Source: CAKUFA01 sp963656345
GTDB lineage: Bacteria; Bacillota; Clostridia; Christensenellales; Aristaeellaceae
Length of the DNA stretch: 26,937 bases
Reading direction: 5' to 3'
Assembly (NCBI GenBank): GCA_963656345.1
Contig: CAVKHY010000022.1
Coordinates: 1 to 26,937, forward strand
Positions 6,866 through 14,225 of the stretch are shown here, piece after piece. Made by a program: the position numbers and the translations under genes. A model generated the notes under the pieces. That model was not told the DNA's origin. It was given only the letters and a program-made list of their open reading frames with translations, and did not search any database. Each line of letters begins with the position of its first letter. The first letter of the stretch is position 1.

Positions 6866-8782
6866 TTATTTTTTGTTGACCGCATCGGTATGCACCAGGT
6901 CAGAGGTGCCTACGCCGAACAGTTCGTGCATGTTCCGGGGACTGCCTACGCCGTGACCGGAGTTGGCGCCGGTGCGGTTCAGCTTGGTACCCATGAAAAT
7001 CAGCACGGAGGTGGACCCCCCATCTAGGTTAAAAGCATCGGTAACGCCCTGGGCATACATCATTTCGGCCAGCACGTTCAGTGTGACGCCTTTCGGGCCG
7101 GGGTTAATGCGGCCTTCCACGGTGATGATGCAGTAGTGACCGGCTTCAATCATGCCGATGGCATTGCGGGGCTCGGTGGCATCATAGCCTTCGCCGCTGT
7201 AAATGCGGATTTTGCCGTCCCGTGCCAGGTAAGGGCCAAAGGACAGGGCATCATGGACGTTTCCTTCCGCCAGCAGCTCTGTGGCGGTAATTTCACTGGC
7301 TGCATAAACGGACAAGGTGCCGTCATCCCGCAGCGCCATGGTATCCAGGTTGGGATAGGCCATGCGCTTTTTTGCATCATAGTTGTAGAGCACTTCCCGA
7401 TTGCGGAGAATGTTGCCTACGCCGGTTTTCCGATCCACCCGGTAAGGGTAATAGTCGCCGTTTACGCCCAGAACAAGCTTGGAGGTCTGCGCCAGCGTTT
7501 CGGGATAAATCTGCTGTCCCTTAAAGGAGGCATTGGCATACAGCACCTGGGCGAAGGATTCACTTTCCGGCTTAAACTTCAAATCGGTCACAAACCAGAC
7601 CTGGGGCTTTTCCGGCAGCTCGTAGCGGACGATTTCAATTTGAATGGTGGAGGACAGGTAAGCCCACAGGCCATTATCCGCATCCTCGTACACAAACTCG
7701 CCTTCCGCCAGATAGCCATCCTCCAGCCGGTCCTCCGGGTACGGAATGGCAGACGGGTCGCTGTGCACGGCACCGTCATACTGCCGCCAGCATAGGGCGC
7801 GAATGTAACGGTCGCTGCGCTCTTCCCATGCGCTGAGGGTATCAGTCAACGCGGCATCGTCCACCGCATACACATGGGGAACGACCCAAATGCCGTTCTC
7901 TTCGGCATCAGCGGTTTGGAAGGTGGATTCCTGGGCGTCTGCTGCGGCATCCGTCACCTTTTGCAGCAGATAGCCTTCCCGGCCATCAGCGGATGCGGAA
8001 AGCACCACCATGGGTGCGGCAGACCGAATGGCGCTGACCAAAGGATACAGGAAGAACTTATCCGTCCAAGCTTTGTCCAGCTTTTTCTCCTCTGTGCCTG
8101 CTGACTGAGCGGCCAGGTTCAGCATGGTGGGCGTGCGGCGAACGCCGGCATCCCACAGGGTGTCATAGAGGGTGAGCAGAGAGACGTCTTCATCGGAGGT
8201 CATGAGCAGGCAGGCCACGCTGCGGCCCTCGGCGACCCATGCGGCAATTTTGTCCGTATTCAGCTGGGCAGGGGTTTCTGCCACCAGCAGCAGATCTGCC
8301 TGGGCATCACGCTGCCAAGCGTGGAGGCTGCCGGGCAATGTGCCGCCTGTGAAGAATCGAAGCTCACTGACGGAAACACTGACAGCGGAAGAAAAATTCA
8401 CCACCAGCTGGATAGCACCTGTTACCTGAACGTCCAGCACGCATTCAGCACCGGGGTCGGAGAAAGTTTCTGCATCCACCCAGCGCTTATTGTCCTTTGT
8501 GCGCAGGGTGATACTTTCCGGGGCCGTATCCATGCGCAGATAGATTTGTCCGCAGGTTTCCTCCTCGGGAATTTCTGCTGCGATGGTTAGGCTCTTGCCC
8601 CGCTTAAAGGCAGCGACCGTATCATCGGAGCGATCCCGAAGGGCATCCATGTCAAGCTGATTTTTACCGTCCGTGGCGGCAATCATCAGTTCACGGGCAG
8701 CCTCTGATTCCGCAGCGTCCTCGCCCAGGGCAACCAGTGGCAGAAAGCATAGGCAGAGCAGCACACAAAGAAACTTTTTCAC
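6866..8782 (-). CDS. Exported phosphodiester glycosidase (NAGPA) with an apparently inactive PIG-L domain
   Basis: A 638-residue multidomain exported protein. Signal peptide 1-20 (ends LVALG). Residues 65-145 form a discoidin-like beta sandwich ending SELRFFTGGTLPG. Residues 157-375 follow the PIG-L/LmbE deacetylase layout (ADLLLVAETPAQL, then EGRSVACLLMTSDED, LYDTLWDAGVRRTP, IRSAAPMVVLSASADGREG), but the zinc motif AHPDDE is replaced by ETPAQL (169-174) and the H-x-x-H site by GREGYLLQ, so deacetylase activity is unlikely. The C-terminal NAGPA domain is complete: GVNGDYYPY (439-447), LSFGPYLARDG, RNAIGM and FNLDGGSTS (584-592); this family cleaves GlcNAc-1-phosphodiesters, including wall teichoic acid in YomE-like members. 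GTG at 8782 is chosen, since GGAGG lies 10 nt upstream; the GTG at 8791 would be 1 nt from it. Middle gene of the operon. Confidence 0.82.
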   Translation of the reverse strand: MKKFLCVLLCLCFLPLVALGEDAAESEAARELMIAATDGKNQLDMDALRDRSDDTVAAFKRGKSLTIAAEIPEEETCGQIYLRMDTAPESITLRTKDNKRWVDAETFSDPGAECVLDVQVTGAIQLVVNFSSAVSVSVSELRFFTGGTLPGSLHAWQRDAQADLLLVAETPAQLNTDKIAAWVAEGRSVACLLMTSDEDVSLLTLYDTLWDAGVRRTPTMLNLAAQSAGTEEKKLDKAWTDKFFLYPLVSAIRSAAPMVVLSASADGREGYLLQKVTDAAADAQESTFQTADAEENGIWVVPHVYAVDDAALTDTLSAWEERSDRYIRALCWRQYDGAVHSDPSAIPYPEDRLEDGYLAEGEFVYEDADNGLWAYLSSTIQIEIVRYELPEKPQVWFVTDLKFKPESESFAQVLYANASFKGQQIYPETLAQTSKLVLGVNGDYYPYRVDRKTGVGNILRNREVLYNYDAKKRMAYPNLDTMALRDDGTLSVYAASEITATELLAEGNVHDALSFGPYLARDGKIRIYSGEGYDATEPRNAIGMIEAGHYCIITVEGRINPGPKGVTLNVLAEMMYAQGVTDAFNLDGGSTSVLIFMGTKLNRTGANSGHGVGSPRNMHELFGVGTSDLVHTDAVNKK

Positions 8783-8813
8783 AGGAAACACGCCTCCATA
8801 AGGTTAGAGTCAG

Positions 8814-9647
8814 TTATTCTTCGGCAGCGGCAGAGGATACGAAATAAATAATGTCCCCCACGTTGCGGTTTTTTGATTCCGGTGCATTGACACGGCGGCC
8901 GCCAAACCAGAGGGTGGTGGAGGAACCGCCGTCCAGATTATACCCCTGCTGAACACCCTTTTGCACCATCAGGTCGGTCAGCTCTGCAATAGTCAGGCCG
9001 GCCTGCCCTTGTTGTTCAGGCCCTTCGGTAACAATGAGCAGGTACTGCAGCGTATCCAATTGGCAAATGGCCAGCCGCTGCGCCTTGGTGTTGGCACCGC
9101 AGCTCACTTTGTCGCCGGCTTTGAAGTGCTGCACTTCACCGTTTACAATCAGCCCGGGACCAAAGCAGAATGCCTGCACGGCCGTATCACGGTAGGCTTC
9201 CCATTCCTTCCGTGTATTCTTCGTGAGAATCGTAAAATTGCCATCAGCGTCAATGATCAGCGTATCCCGGGTGGCAACCGGCTGTTCCCGGAGCACCTGC
9301 CCGTTGCGCACCACAACTCCCGTGTGATGGTAGGAGAAATAGTCCCCGTTAATGGCCAGCACCGCATTGTTCTCCTGTGCCATGCTGCTGACAGGGCGCA
9401 CTGTCTTGGATGGATAATTGGCGGCCAGAGCGGTACGGAGCTGATCGGCTTCCGTCAGGGTAACATAGACGTAGTAAATGTTGGTATCATAGGCATGGTC
9501 GGTTTCGATGCGGATAGAAAGGGTGCCGTCATCGTAGCTCATGCCATCTGCACTGTAAGCGGAAGCTTCACCGCTCGGCAGGGCTTCACCAAGGACAAAA
9601 ATGGGGCACAAAATCAGCAGGATCAGCCAAGGGAGAATTCGTTTCAT
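8814..9647 (-). CDS. Exported phosphodiester glycosidase family protein (NAGPA domain)
   Basis: A 277-residue exported protein that is almost wholly one NAGPA domain. Signal peptide 1-20 (core LPWLILLILCPIFVLG). Family motifs in order: AINGDYFSYHHTG (98-110), RDTLII, AFCFGPGLIVNGE (159-171), QRLAICQ, LLIVTEG and YNLDGGSSTTLWF (236-248). The last holds the DGGSS loop that is invariant in the family. The domain hydrolyses phosphodiester-linked sugars; in Gram-positive bacteria likely substrates are wall polymers or exopolysaccharide, but none can be assigned here. ATG at 9647 has GGAG 8 nt upstream. First gene of the operon, 31 bp before the larger NAGPA protein. The two NAGPA domains are clearly divergent, so this is not a recent duplication. 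Confidence 0.85.
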   Translation of the reverse strand: MKRILPWLILLILCPIFVLGEALPSGEASAYSADGMSYDDGTLSIRIETDHAYDTNIYYVYVTLTEADQLRTALAANYPSKTVRPVSSMAQENNAVLAINGDYFSYHHTGVVVRNGQVLREQPVATRDTLIIDADGNFTILTKNTRKEWEAYRDTAVQAFCFGPGLIVNGEVQHFKAGDKVSCGANTKAQRLAICQLDTLQYLLIVTEGPEQQGQAGLTIAELTDLMVQKGVQQGYNLDGGSSTTLWFGGRRVNAPESKNRNVGDIIYFVSSAAAEE

Positions 9648-9675
9648 TCCATCCGCTCCATTTCGTTGTTACTTC

Positions 9676-9706
9676 AATAAAAGGGAGACAGGCAAAGCTG
9701 TCTCCC
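9676..9706 (-). terminator. Hairpin with U tract: xylB terminator or leader attenuator of the NAGPA operon
   Basis: A perfect 9-bp stem (GGGAGACAG at 9683-9691, CTGTCTCCC at 9698-9706) with a 6-nt loop, followed on the minus strand by TTTTATTG. It is the only terminator-like structure after xylB, but the best promoter for the next operon lies upstream of it, so it also falls inside that operon's 5' leader. Confidence 0.75.
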
Positions 9707-9724
9707 ACTACCATGCCGGAGTTT

Positions 9725-9753
9725 ATTATACACTTTTTTCACAATGGATTCAA
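9725..9753 (-). promoter_or_regulatory. Promoter of the NAGPA/LRR exported operon
   Basis: On the minus strand TTGAAT (9753 to 9748), exactly 17 bp, then a perfect TATAAT (9730 to 9725). Transcription would begin near 9718, about 12 nt before the 9-bp hairpin. No better promoter is visible between the hairpin and the gene start at 9647. Confidence 0.65.
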
Positions 9754-9789
9754 CCGGAACAAAAACAGACTTTCCGTGTTGATCTTGAG

Positions 9790-11316
9790 TTAGGCCATTT
9801 CCTTCAAGGCCTTGAAAACCTGCTTGTTGGCTTCATACAGCCGGGTGTAAACATCATATACCTTGGCATACTTAGGTACGTTCTCCTCAATGGGGTTCTG
9901 TGCAGGGTTTAAGTGAATCATGGCTCGGCATGCTTCCTGCACAGAAGGATACAAGCCTGCGCCTACGCCGGCCAGAATGGCTACACCCAAGGCAGGGCCT
10001 TCCGTGTTGATGGTGGTGGCTACGGGGCAGTTGAATACATCAGCCAGCATCTGCCGCCAAAGGGGGCTCTTGCCGCCGCCGCCGCAGGCAAGCATTTGCT
10101 CAGGGGCAACGCCCATGCCTTCCAGAATGCCGAGACAATCCTTCAGGGAATAGCTGACACCCTCCATGACGGCACGGAGCAGATCACGCCGCTGATGCAT
10201 GGCACTCAAGCCGAAGAACATGCCGCGGCAGTCCGCATCCAGGTGAGGGGTGCGCTCGCCCATCAGATAGGGGGCATACAGCAGCTTGTTGGCACCAATA
10301 GGGGACAAAGCCGCTTCTTTGTTCATCAGGTCATAGGGATCAACGCCCATGGAGGCTGCCGCTTCCTTCTCGGCCATGCAGAAGGTATCCCGGAACCATT
10401 TCAGGGAAAGCCCTGCCGCCTGGGTCACGCCCATTACGTGCCATGCGCCGGGCACGGCACAGCAGAAGGTGTGAACACGTCCTTTGGGGTCAATGGACAG
10501 GTGATCCGTATGCGCAAACACCACGCCGCTGGTGCCGATGGTGGTGAAGGCTTTCCCGTCTTCTACCACGCCGGTGCCTACAGCTGCAGCGGCATTGTCT
10601 CCTGCACCGCCTACCACCAGCGTGCTTTCTGTAAGTCCGGTCAGCTTGGCAGCCTCGGCGGAAATGTGTCCGGTAACTTCGCAGGATTCGTACACCTTTG
10701 CCAGCAGGCTCTTGTCAATATCCAGCGTTTCCAGCAGTTCATCCGACCAGCAGCGATGAGGAACATCCAGCATCTGCATACCGCTGGCATCGGACACTTC
10801 CGTGGCGAAGTCTCCCGTCAGCATGTACCGCACATAATCCTTGGGCAGGAGAATGTGCCGGCACTTGGCGTAAATCTCAGGCTCATGCTTCCGTACCCAC
10901 AGCACCTTTGACAGCGTAAACCCGCATAGGGCAGGATTGGCAGTGATGCGAATCAGGTTGTCATAGCCTACCTTGGCGGTAATTTCATCGCATTCTGCTT
11001 GGGTGCGCTGGTCGCACCAGATGATGGAACGCCGGAGCACCTTGCCTGCTGCATCCATCATCACCAGGCCGTGCATCTGTCCGGAAATACCTAGGGAAAC
11101 TACGTCGCCAGGATTGACTCCGCTCTTTTCCAGCACCGTGCGGATGGTCTGTTCTGCTGCGTGCCACCAATCTTCCGGATCTTGCTCTGCCCAGCCATTC
11201 TGGGGCTGATAAAGGGGGTACTCCACCAAAGCAGAGGCCACGGCCTTGCCCAGCTGGTCGAACAGCACGGTTTTCGTTCCCGAAGTGCCTAAATCAATAC
11301 CAAGTACATATTTCAT
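9790..11316 (-). CDS. xylB: Xylulokinase
   Basis: A 508-residue FGGY-family kinase of full length that phosphorylates D-xylulose to xylulose 5-phosphate, feeding the pentose phosphate pathway. The N-terminal phosphate loop is GIDLGTSGTK (6-15) with D8. GISGQMHGLV (77-86) is the xylulokinase-type substrate segment, IIWCDQRT follows at 98-105, and the catalytic base is D240 in VVGGAGDNAAAAVGTG. The C-terminal adenosine motif is MLACGGGGKSPLWRQ. QMHG is the feature that favours xylulose over glycerol or gluconate within FGGY. ATG at 11316, with AAGGAG about 11 nt upstream, has a perfect consensus promoter. No xylose isomerase, transporter or regulator is beside it, so substrate assignment rests on sequence alone. 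Confidence 0.9.
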   Translation of the reverse strand: MKYVLGIDLGTSGTKTVLFDQLGKAVASALVEYPLYQPQNGWAEQDPEDWWHAAEQTIRTVLEKSGVNPGDVVSLGISGQMHGLVMMDAAGKVLRRSIIWCDQRTQAECDEITAKVGYDNLIRITANPALCGFTLSKVLWVRKHEPEIYAKCRHILLPKDYVRYMLTGDFATEVSDASGMQMLDVPHRCWSDELLETLDIDKSLLAKVYESCEVTGHISAEAAKLTGLTESTLVVGGAGDNAAAAVGTGVVEDGKAFTTIGTSGVVFAHTDHLSIDPKGRVHTFCCAVPGAWHVMGVTQAAGLSLKWFRDTFCMAEKEAAASMGVDPYDLMNKEAALSPIGANKLLYAPYLMGERTPHLDADCRGMFFGLSAMHQRRDLLRAVMEGVSYSLKDCLGILEGMGVAPEQMLACGGGGKSPLWRQMLADVFNCPVATTINTEGPALGVAILAGVGAGLYPSVQEACRAMIHLNPAQNPIEENVPKYAKVYDVYTRLYEANKQVFKALKEMA

Positions 11317-11351
11317 TGCCGTATACGCTCCTTACGGTTGTTGTTTTCTCC

Positions 11352-11380
11352 ATTATACGGTGCGGGGAAAAGATTGTCAA
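11352..11380 (-). promoter_or_regulatory. Perfect consensus promoter of xylB
   Basis: On the minus strand TTGACA (11380 to 11375), a spacer of exactly 17 bp, and TATAAT (11357 to 11352): a full match to the housekeeping sigma consensus. Its TSS would be near 11345, about 30 nt before the xylB start. Confidence 0.88.
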
Positions 11381-11410
11381 TCCAAACCCTTTGCGTGAAA
11401 GACAGCCGCA

Positions 11411-11445
11411 CAGAAATGTATTTCTGAGAAGTTACGAACTCGTAA
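11411..11445. repeat. Two adjacent inverted repeats between the divergent xylB and LCP promoters
   Basis: CAGAAAT at 11411-11417 and ATTTCTG at 11420-11426 form a 7-bp dyad around GT. TTACG at 11432-11436 and CGTAA at 11441-11445 form a second dyad, followed by seven T. They lie about 30 bp upstream of the xylB -35 and 28-48 bp upstream of the LCP -35. They could be operators for a regulator of either gene. The remaining part of the 11317-11539 gap holds the two promoters and ribosome sites. Confidence 0.4.
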
Positions 11446-11473
11446 TTTTTTTGTCATTTTCATGATGCTTTTA

Positions 11474-11502
11474 TTGCATTTTCAAACTGAACATCGTATA
11501 AT
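11474..11502 (+). promoter_or_regulatory. Promoter of the LCP gene
   Basis: TTGCAT (11474-11479), 17 bp, then a perfect TATAAT (11497-11502). The predicted start near 11509 leaves a leader of about 30 nt before the TTG start codon at 11540. Confidence 0.65.
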
Positions 11503-11539
11503 GATACTGTTTATTCGCATATGAAGGAGGAGCCCTTTT

Positions 11540-12682
11540 TTGAAGAGTGTACTAAAGCGAGCAACATCCCTGTTAGCGGCGCTATGCCTGCTGGGTACGA
11601 CTTCTGCCTATGCAGTGGAGGATGACGATACTGACTGGGATATGAGCCAGGTCATTACCGCCACGGAAGCCCCTGCAGAGGATGAAACCCTCGAGGAAGA
11701 GGATGACATGGGTGAATTCATCATTGATGACAGTACCCAGGCGGCCATTGACGCTTTGCAGCAGGATATGGAAGTGGACACCTCCATTGATCCGGACACG
11801 CTGGACATGAATACGAAACTGCCGGACAATGTGATCAACATTCTGCTGGTGGGTATTGATACCCGGGATACCAGCCTGACTTCCGGCCTGCAGCAGGGCG
11901 ATGTGCAGATTATCCTTTCCATCAATAAGGACACAGGCTCTATCAAGCTTACCTCCCTGCTGCGGGACATGTACGTCACCATTCCCGGTTACAAAAACAT
12001 GAACCGCATCAATGTGGCTTATGCCCGGGGCGGCGGTCAGCTGGCCATGCGCACGGTGAATAAGAACTTTGAAATGAACATTCAAAACTATGTGACCATT
12101 AACTTTTACGGCTTGGCCTCCATCATTGATGCCATCGGCGGCATTGATATTGACCTGACCAAGACGGAGGCGGGTGCCATTAACACCTACCTGCGGAAGC
12201 ATCCGCCGAAGTATGACAATACGGACGGCAGTCAGCGTGTGACGCTGGAGAAGAAGGATGGTGTACAGCACCTGGACGGTGTGCAGGCTGTGATGTATGC
12301 CCGCCTGCGGAAGATCGATAATGACTTTGGCCGTACGGCACGGCAGCGGCATTTGCTGGAGCTTCTGCTGGAAAAAGTCATGCAGGACATGAGCCTGGAT
12401 AAGATGATGACGCTGATTGAAACCTGCATCCCCTACGTAACCACCAACATGAACCCCAGCACCATGGTGGAGCTGGGCATGACGGTGCTGAGCAGCGACA
12501 TCATCAGCCGCGCCAAGGCTGGCGAGGAACTGCTGGAGCAGCACCGGGTGCCTATGGATGGGTGCTACAGCTACAAGGACATTAACGGCGCATCGGTGAT
12601 TTATCTGAGCACCAACAACCTGAAGAAAAACATTCAGTCCATTCATGAGTTTATTTACGGACAGTATTATCCGGCGGAGTAA
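11540..12682 (+). CDS. LytR-CpsA-Psr (LCP) family cell-wall polymer ligase
   Basis: A 380-residue LCP protein. The family transfers undecaprenyl-linked polymers such as wall teichoic acid or capsule onto peptidoglycan outside the membrane. Residues 1-25 are a signal peptide or anchor (LLAALCLLGTTSAYA), followed by a very acidic linker (27-94). The LCP domain begins at NVINILLVGIDTRD (97-110) and includes SLLRDMYVTIPG (139-150), MNRINVAYARGG, VTINFYGLASIIDAIGGIDIDL (185-206) and LDGVQAVMYARLRKIDNDFGR, which together supply the Asp and Arg residues that bind the lipid pyrophosphate. The start is TTG at 11540 with AGGAGG 9 nt upstream. The AYA-V site suggests it may be cleaved and released, unlike classic anchored LCPs. 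Single-gene unit ended by a 13-bp terminator. Confidence 0.9.
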   Translation: MKSVLKRATSLLAALCLLGTTSAYAVEDDDTDWDMSQVITATEAPAEDETLEEEDDMGEFIIDDSTQAAIDALQQDMEVDTSIDPDTLDMNTKLPDNVINILLVGIDTRDTSLTSGLQQGDVQIILSINKDTGSIKLTSLLRDMYVTIPGYKNMNRINVAYARGGGQLAMRTVNKNFEMNIQNYVTINFYGLASIIDAIGGIDIDLTKTEAGAINTYLRKHPPKYDNTDGSQRVTLEKKDGVQHLDGVQAVMYARLRKIDNDFGRTARQRHLLELLLEKVMQDMSLDKMMTLIETCIPYVTTNMNPSTMVELGMTVLSSDIISRAKAGEELLEQHRVPMDGCYSYKDINGASVIYLSTNNLKKNIQSIHEFIYGQYYPAE

Positions 12683-12696
12683 AGAAGAACAGACCA

Positions 12697-12741
12697 TATG
12701 CAGGGCTGCCTCACGATGATGAAGTGAAGCAGCCCTGCATA
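12697..12741. terminator. Bidirectional terminator between convergent LCP and acetyltransferase genes
   Basis: A perfect 13-bp stem, TATGCAGGGCTGC (12697-12709) with GCAGCCCTGCATA (12729-12741). TCAC/GTGA can pair further inside. It nearly abuts both stop codons (12682 and 12744). T-rich sequence follows on each side (CTTTATTC rightward, GGTCTGTTCTTCTTT leftward), so it can serve both transcripts. Confidence 0.85.
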
Positions 12742-12743
12742 CT

Positions 12744-13307
12744 TTATTCCGCATCATTTTCTTGGAATCTTTCCCGATCCAGCATCTTGATGACTTTTGC
12801 CGGATTTCCGACGGCAACGGCGTAGTCGGGCACATCCTTCGTGACAACGGAGCCTGCGCCAATCACGGCGTGGTGCCCTACACGTACGCCGGGCAGGATG
12901 GTCGCACCCGCGCCGATCCATGCGTAATCTCCGATTTCAACTGGCTTACAAATCAGCACATTCAAATCATAGGGATCATGATTGTTGGAAATAAGCTGGA
13001 CATTGGCAGCAATGCGGACACCATTTCCGATGGTGATACCGCCGCGGGCCATGGCGAGAAGATTGGAATTGATAAATACATCCTTGCCGACCTTCAGCAT
13101 GTTGAGTGCCGCTCCGGAAAGGGGAGGCGCAATCGTACTGCCCTCGCCTAAATTCTCCCCCATTAGTTCATGGAGCAGCGTGTTGTATTCATCTGAAAAG
13201 GGAAGGCTGTGATTCAGCTGAAAGAGCAGCTGCGACGAACGCAGTCGCTGTGCACTGTGCTCGTCGGATGCTTTGCTTAAATCAATGCGGATTTCTTCAC
13301 AGTTCAT
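12744..13307 (-). CDS. Hexapeptide-repeat O-acetyltransferase (maltose/galactoside acetyltransferase type)
   Basis: A 187-residue left-handed beta-helix acetyltransferase that uses acetyl-CoA. An N-terminal helical cap (about 8-50, LLFQLN near 27-32) is followed by the hexapeptide coils: GKDVFINSNLLAM, ITIGNGVRIAANVQL, VEIGDYAWIGAGATILPGVRVGHHAVIGAGSVVTKDVP. The catalytic histidine is H110 in NNHDPYD, and VGNPAKVI is the usual closing motif. This matches LacA/Maa/NodL-type enzymes; the acceptor is unknown. ATG at 13307 is chosen: it overlaps the flavodoxin stop as ATGA with an AGGAGGA site 7 nt upstream, whereas the ATG at 13328 lies before that site. Last gene of the MerR-controlled operon. 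Confidence 0.87.
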   Translation of the reverse strand: MNCEEIRIDLSKASDEHSAQRLRSSQLLFQLNHSLPFSDEYNTLLHELMGENLGEGSTIAPPLSGAALNMLKVGKDVFINSNLLAMARGGITIGNGVRIAANVQLISNNHDPYDLNVLICKPVEIGDYAWIGAGATILPGVRVGHHAVIGAGSVVTKDVPDYAVAVGNPAKVIKMLDRERFQENDAE

Positions 13308-13819
13308 AAGCATTCCTCCTGGATCCATTGCTCAAGCACGGCTTTGGCGTTGTCTACACTGCTCCCGTAGATTGCCAGACCTTTTTTCACAACGGCATCT
13401 TTTGCGGCTTTTTGGATATCCTGCTCCGTACCGGAAAGACCACTGCCTTCGTGTGTGCAGAAGGGGTAAATCCTCTTGCCAGTAAAGTTGAAGCGTTCAA
13501 GAAATGTGTAAACCGCCATCGGCATGGTGCCCCAGTAATTTGGATAGCCAAGGAAAATCTCGTCATAAGTATCCAGATGATCGGGGAGGGAGACAAGCTC
13601 CGGTCTTTTACCAGACTGCTTATCTCTTTGCGCCTGGGCGATGCATGTATTGTAATCTGCTGCATAGGGAATCTTCTGCTTAATCCGAAGCAGGTCTGCA
13701 CCGGTCAGGGCTGCGATCATCTTCGCTGCCTTTTCTGTGTTGCCTACCTGAATATATTTTTTTGAGCCGCCGAAGTAGTTTTCACCGGCTCTTGAATAAA
13801 ACGCAACCAGTTTCGCCAT
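13304..13819 (-). CDS. Flavodoxin family protein (second of the operon)
   Basis: A 171-residue flavodoxin-like protein. It opens with VAFYSRAGENYFGG and carries a short insertion before VGNTEKAA (26-33), which supplies the FMN phosphate loop. This split layout is typical of flavodoxin_4-type proteins. IFLGYPNYWGTMPMAVYTFL (88-107) is the segment that stacks against the isoalloxazine, and PFCTHEGSGLSGT follows. Such proteins may act as electron carriers or NAD(P)H-dependent flavin reductases. It starts 2 bp after the MerR gene's stop and shares ATGA with the acetyltransferase, so its translation is probably coupled. It is clearly diverged from the other flavodoxin in the operon (the fold is shared but few stretches match). 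Confidence 0.87.
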   Translation of the reverse strand: MAKLVAFYSRAGENYFGGSKKYIQVGNTEKAAKMIAALTGADLLRIKQKIPYAADYNTCIAQAQRDKQSGKRPELVSLPDHLDTYDEIFLGYPNYWGTMPMAVYTFLERFNFTGKRIYPFCTHEGSGLSGTEQDIQKAAKDAVVKKGLAIYGSSVDNAKAVLEQWIQEECL

Positions 13820-13821
13820 GC

Positions 13822-14211
13822 TTACTCATCTTCCTTCTTCACCCATGTAAGTACACCGGTTTCCATGGCTTCTTCATACCTCGATATCTTGAAAGCGAGT
13901 CGATCCATGGTTTCCTGGATTTGCTGCTTCTGCTTTTCGAGCATCTTCATTTGTCCTCTCAAAAGTTCAAGCCTTGCCGGAATGGTGGAATCTCCCGCCT
14001 GAAAAAGTCTTTGATATTCAATCAGTACTTCGATGGGTAGCCCCGCGTTGCGCATACAGACGGCCAGTTCCACCCATTTCAAGTCGTCTTCCTGGTAGTC
14101 ACGAATGCCGCTGGAGGTTCGTGTAACCGCAGGAATCACATTTACACGTTCGTAGTAGCGAAGCGTATCCTGCGATAGGTTGTATTTTTCCGATACTTCT
14201 TTAATCGTCAT
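13822..14211 (-). CDS. MerR family regulator, AdhR-like
   Basis: A 129-residue MerR-type activator. The winged helix-turn-helix is EVSEKYNLSQDTLRYYERVNVIP (5-27), with the conserved RTSSGIRDY wing motif next, and a C-terminal coiled coil (about 85-122) for dimerisation. VCMRNAGLPIEVLIEY (51-66) contains Cys52, the position of the reactive Cys known in Bacillus AdhR, which senses aldehyde electrophiles. By recollection the similarity to AdhR extends along most of the protein. ATG at 14211 has GGGAGG 6 nt upstream; the upstream TTG at 14229 lies before that site. Second gene of the operon, it probably controls its own promoter at 14744-14774. Confidence 0.9.
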   Translation of the reverse strand: MTIKEVSEKYNLSQDTLRYYERVNVIPAVTRTSSGIRDYQEDDLKWVELAVCMRNAGLPIEVLIEYQRLFQAGDSTIPARLELLRGQMKMLEKQKQQIQETMDRLAFKISRYEEAMETGVLTWVKKEDE

Positions 14212-14225
14212 GTGCAGCCTCCCTG

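Noticed and set aside
9913..10911. Plus-strand frame of 332 residues
   Set aside because: Antisense shadow of xylB; its composition (Gly, His and Gln rich) is typical of reversed coding sequence.
11582..12862. Minus-strand frame of 426 residues opposite the LCP gene
   Set aside because: It runs across the bidirectional terminator and the end of the acetyltransferase gene, and has no recognisable domain. The plus strand encodes a clear LCP protein.
12744..13328. Acetyltransferase start at 13328
   Set aside because: That ATG precedes the AGGAGGA site. The ATGA overlap with the flavodoxin stop at 13307 fits better.
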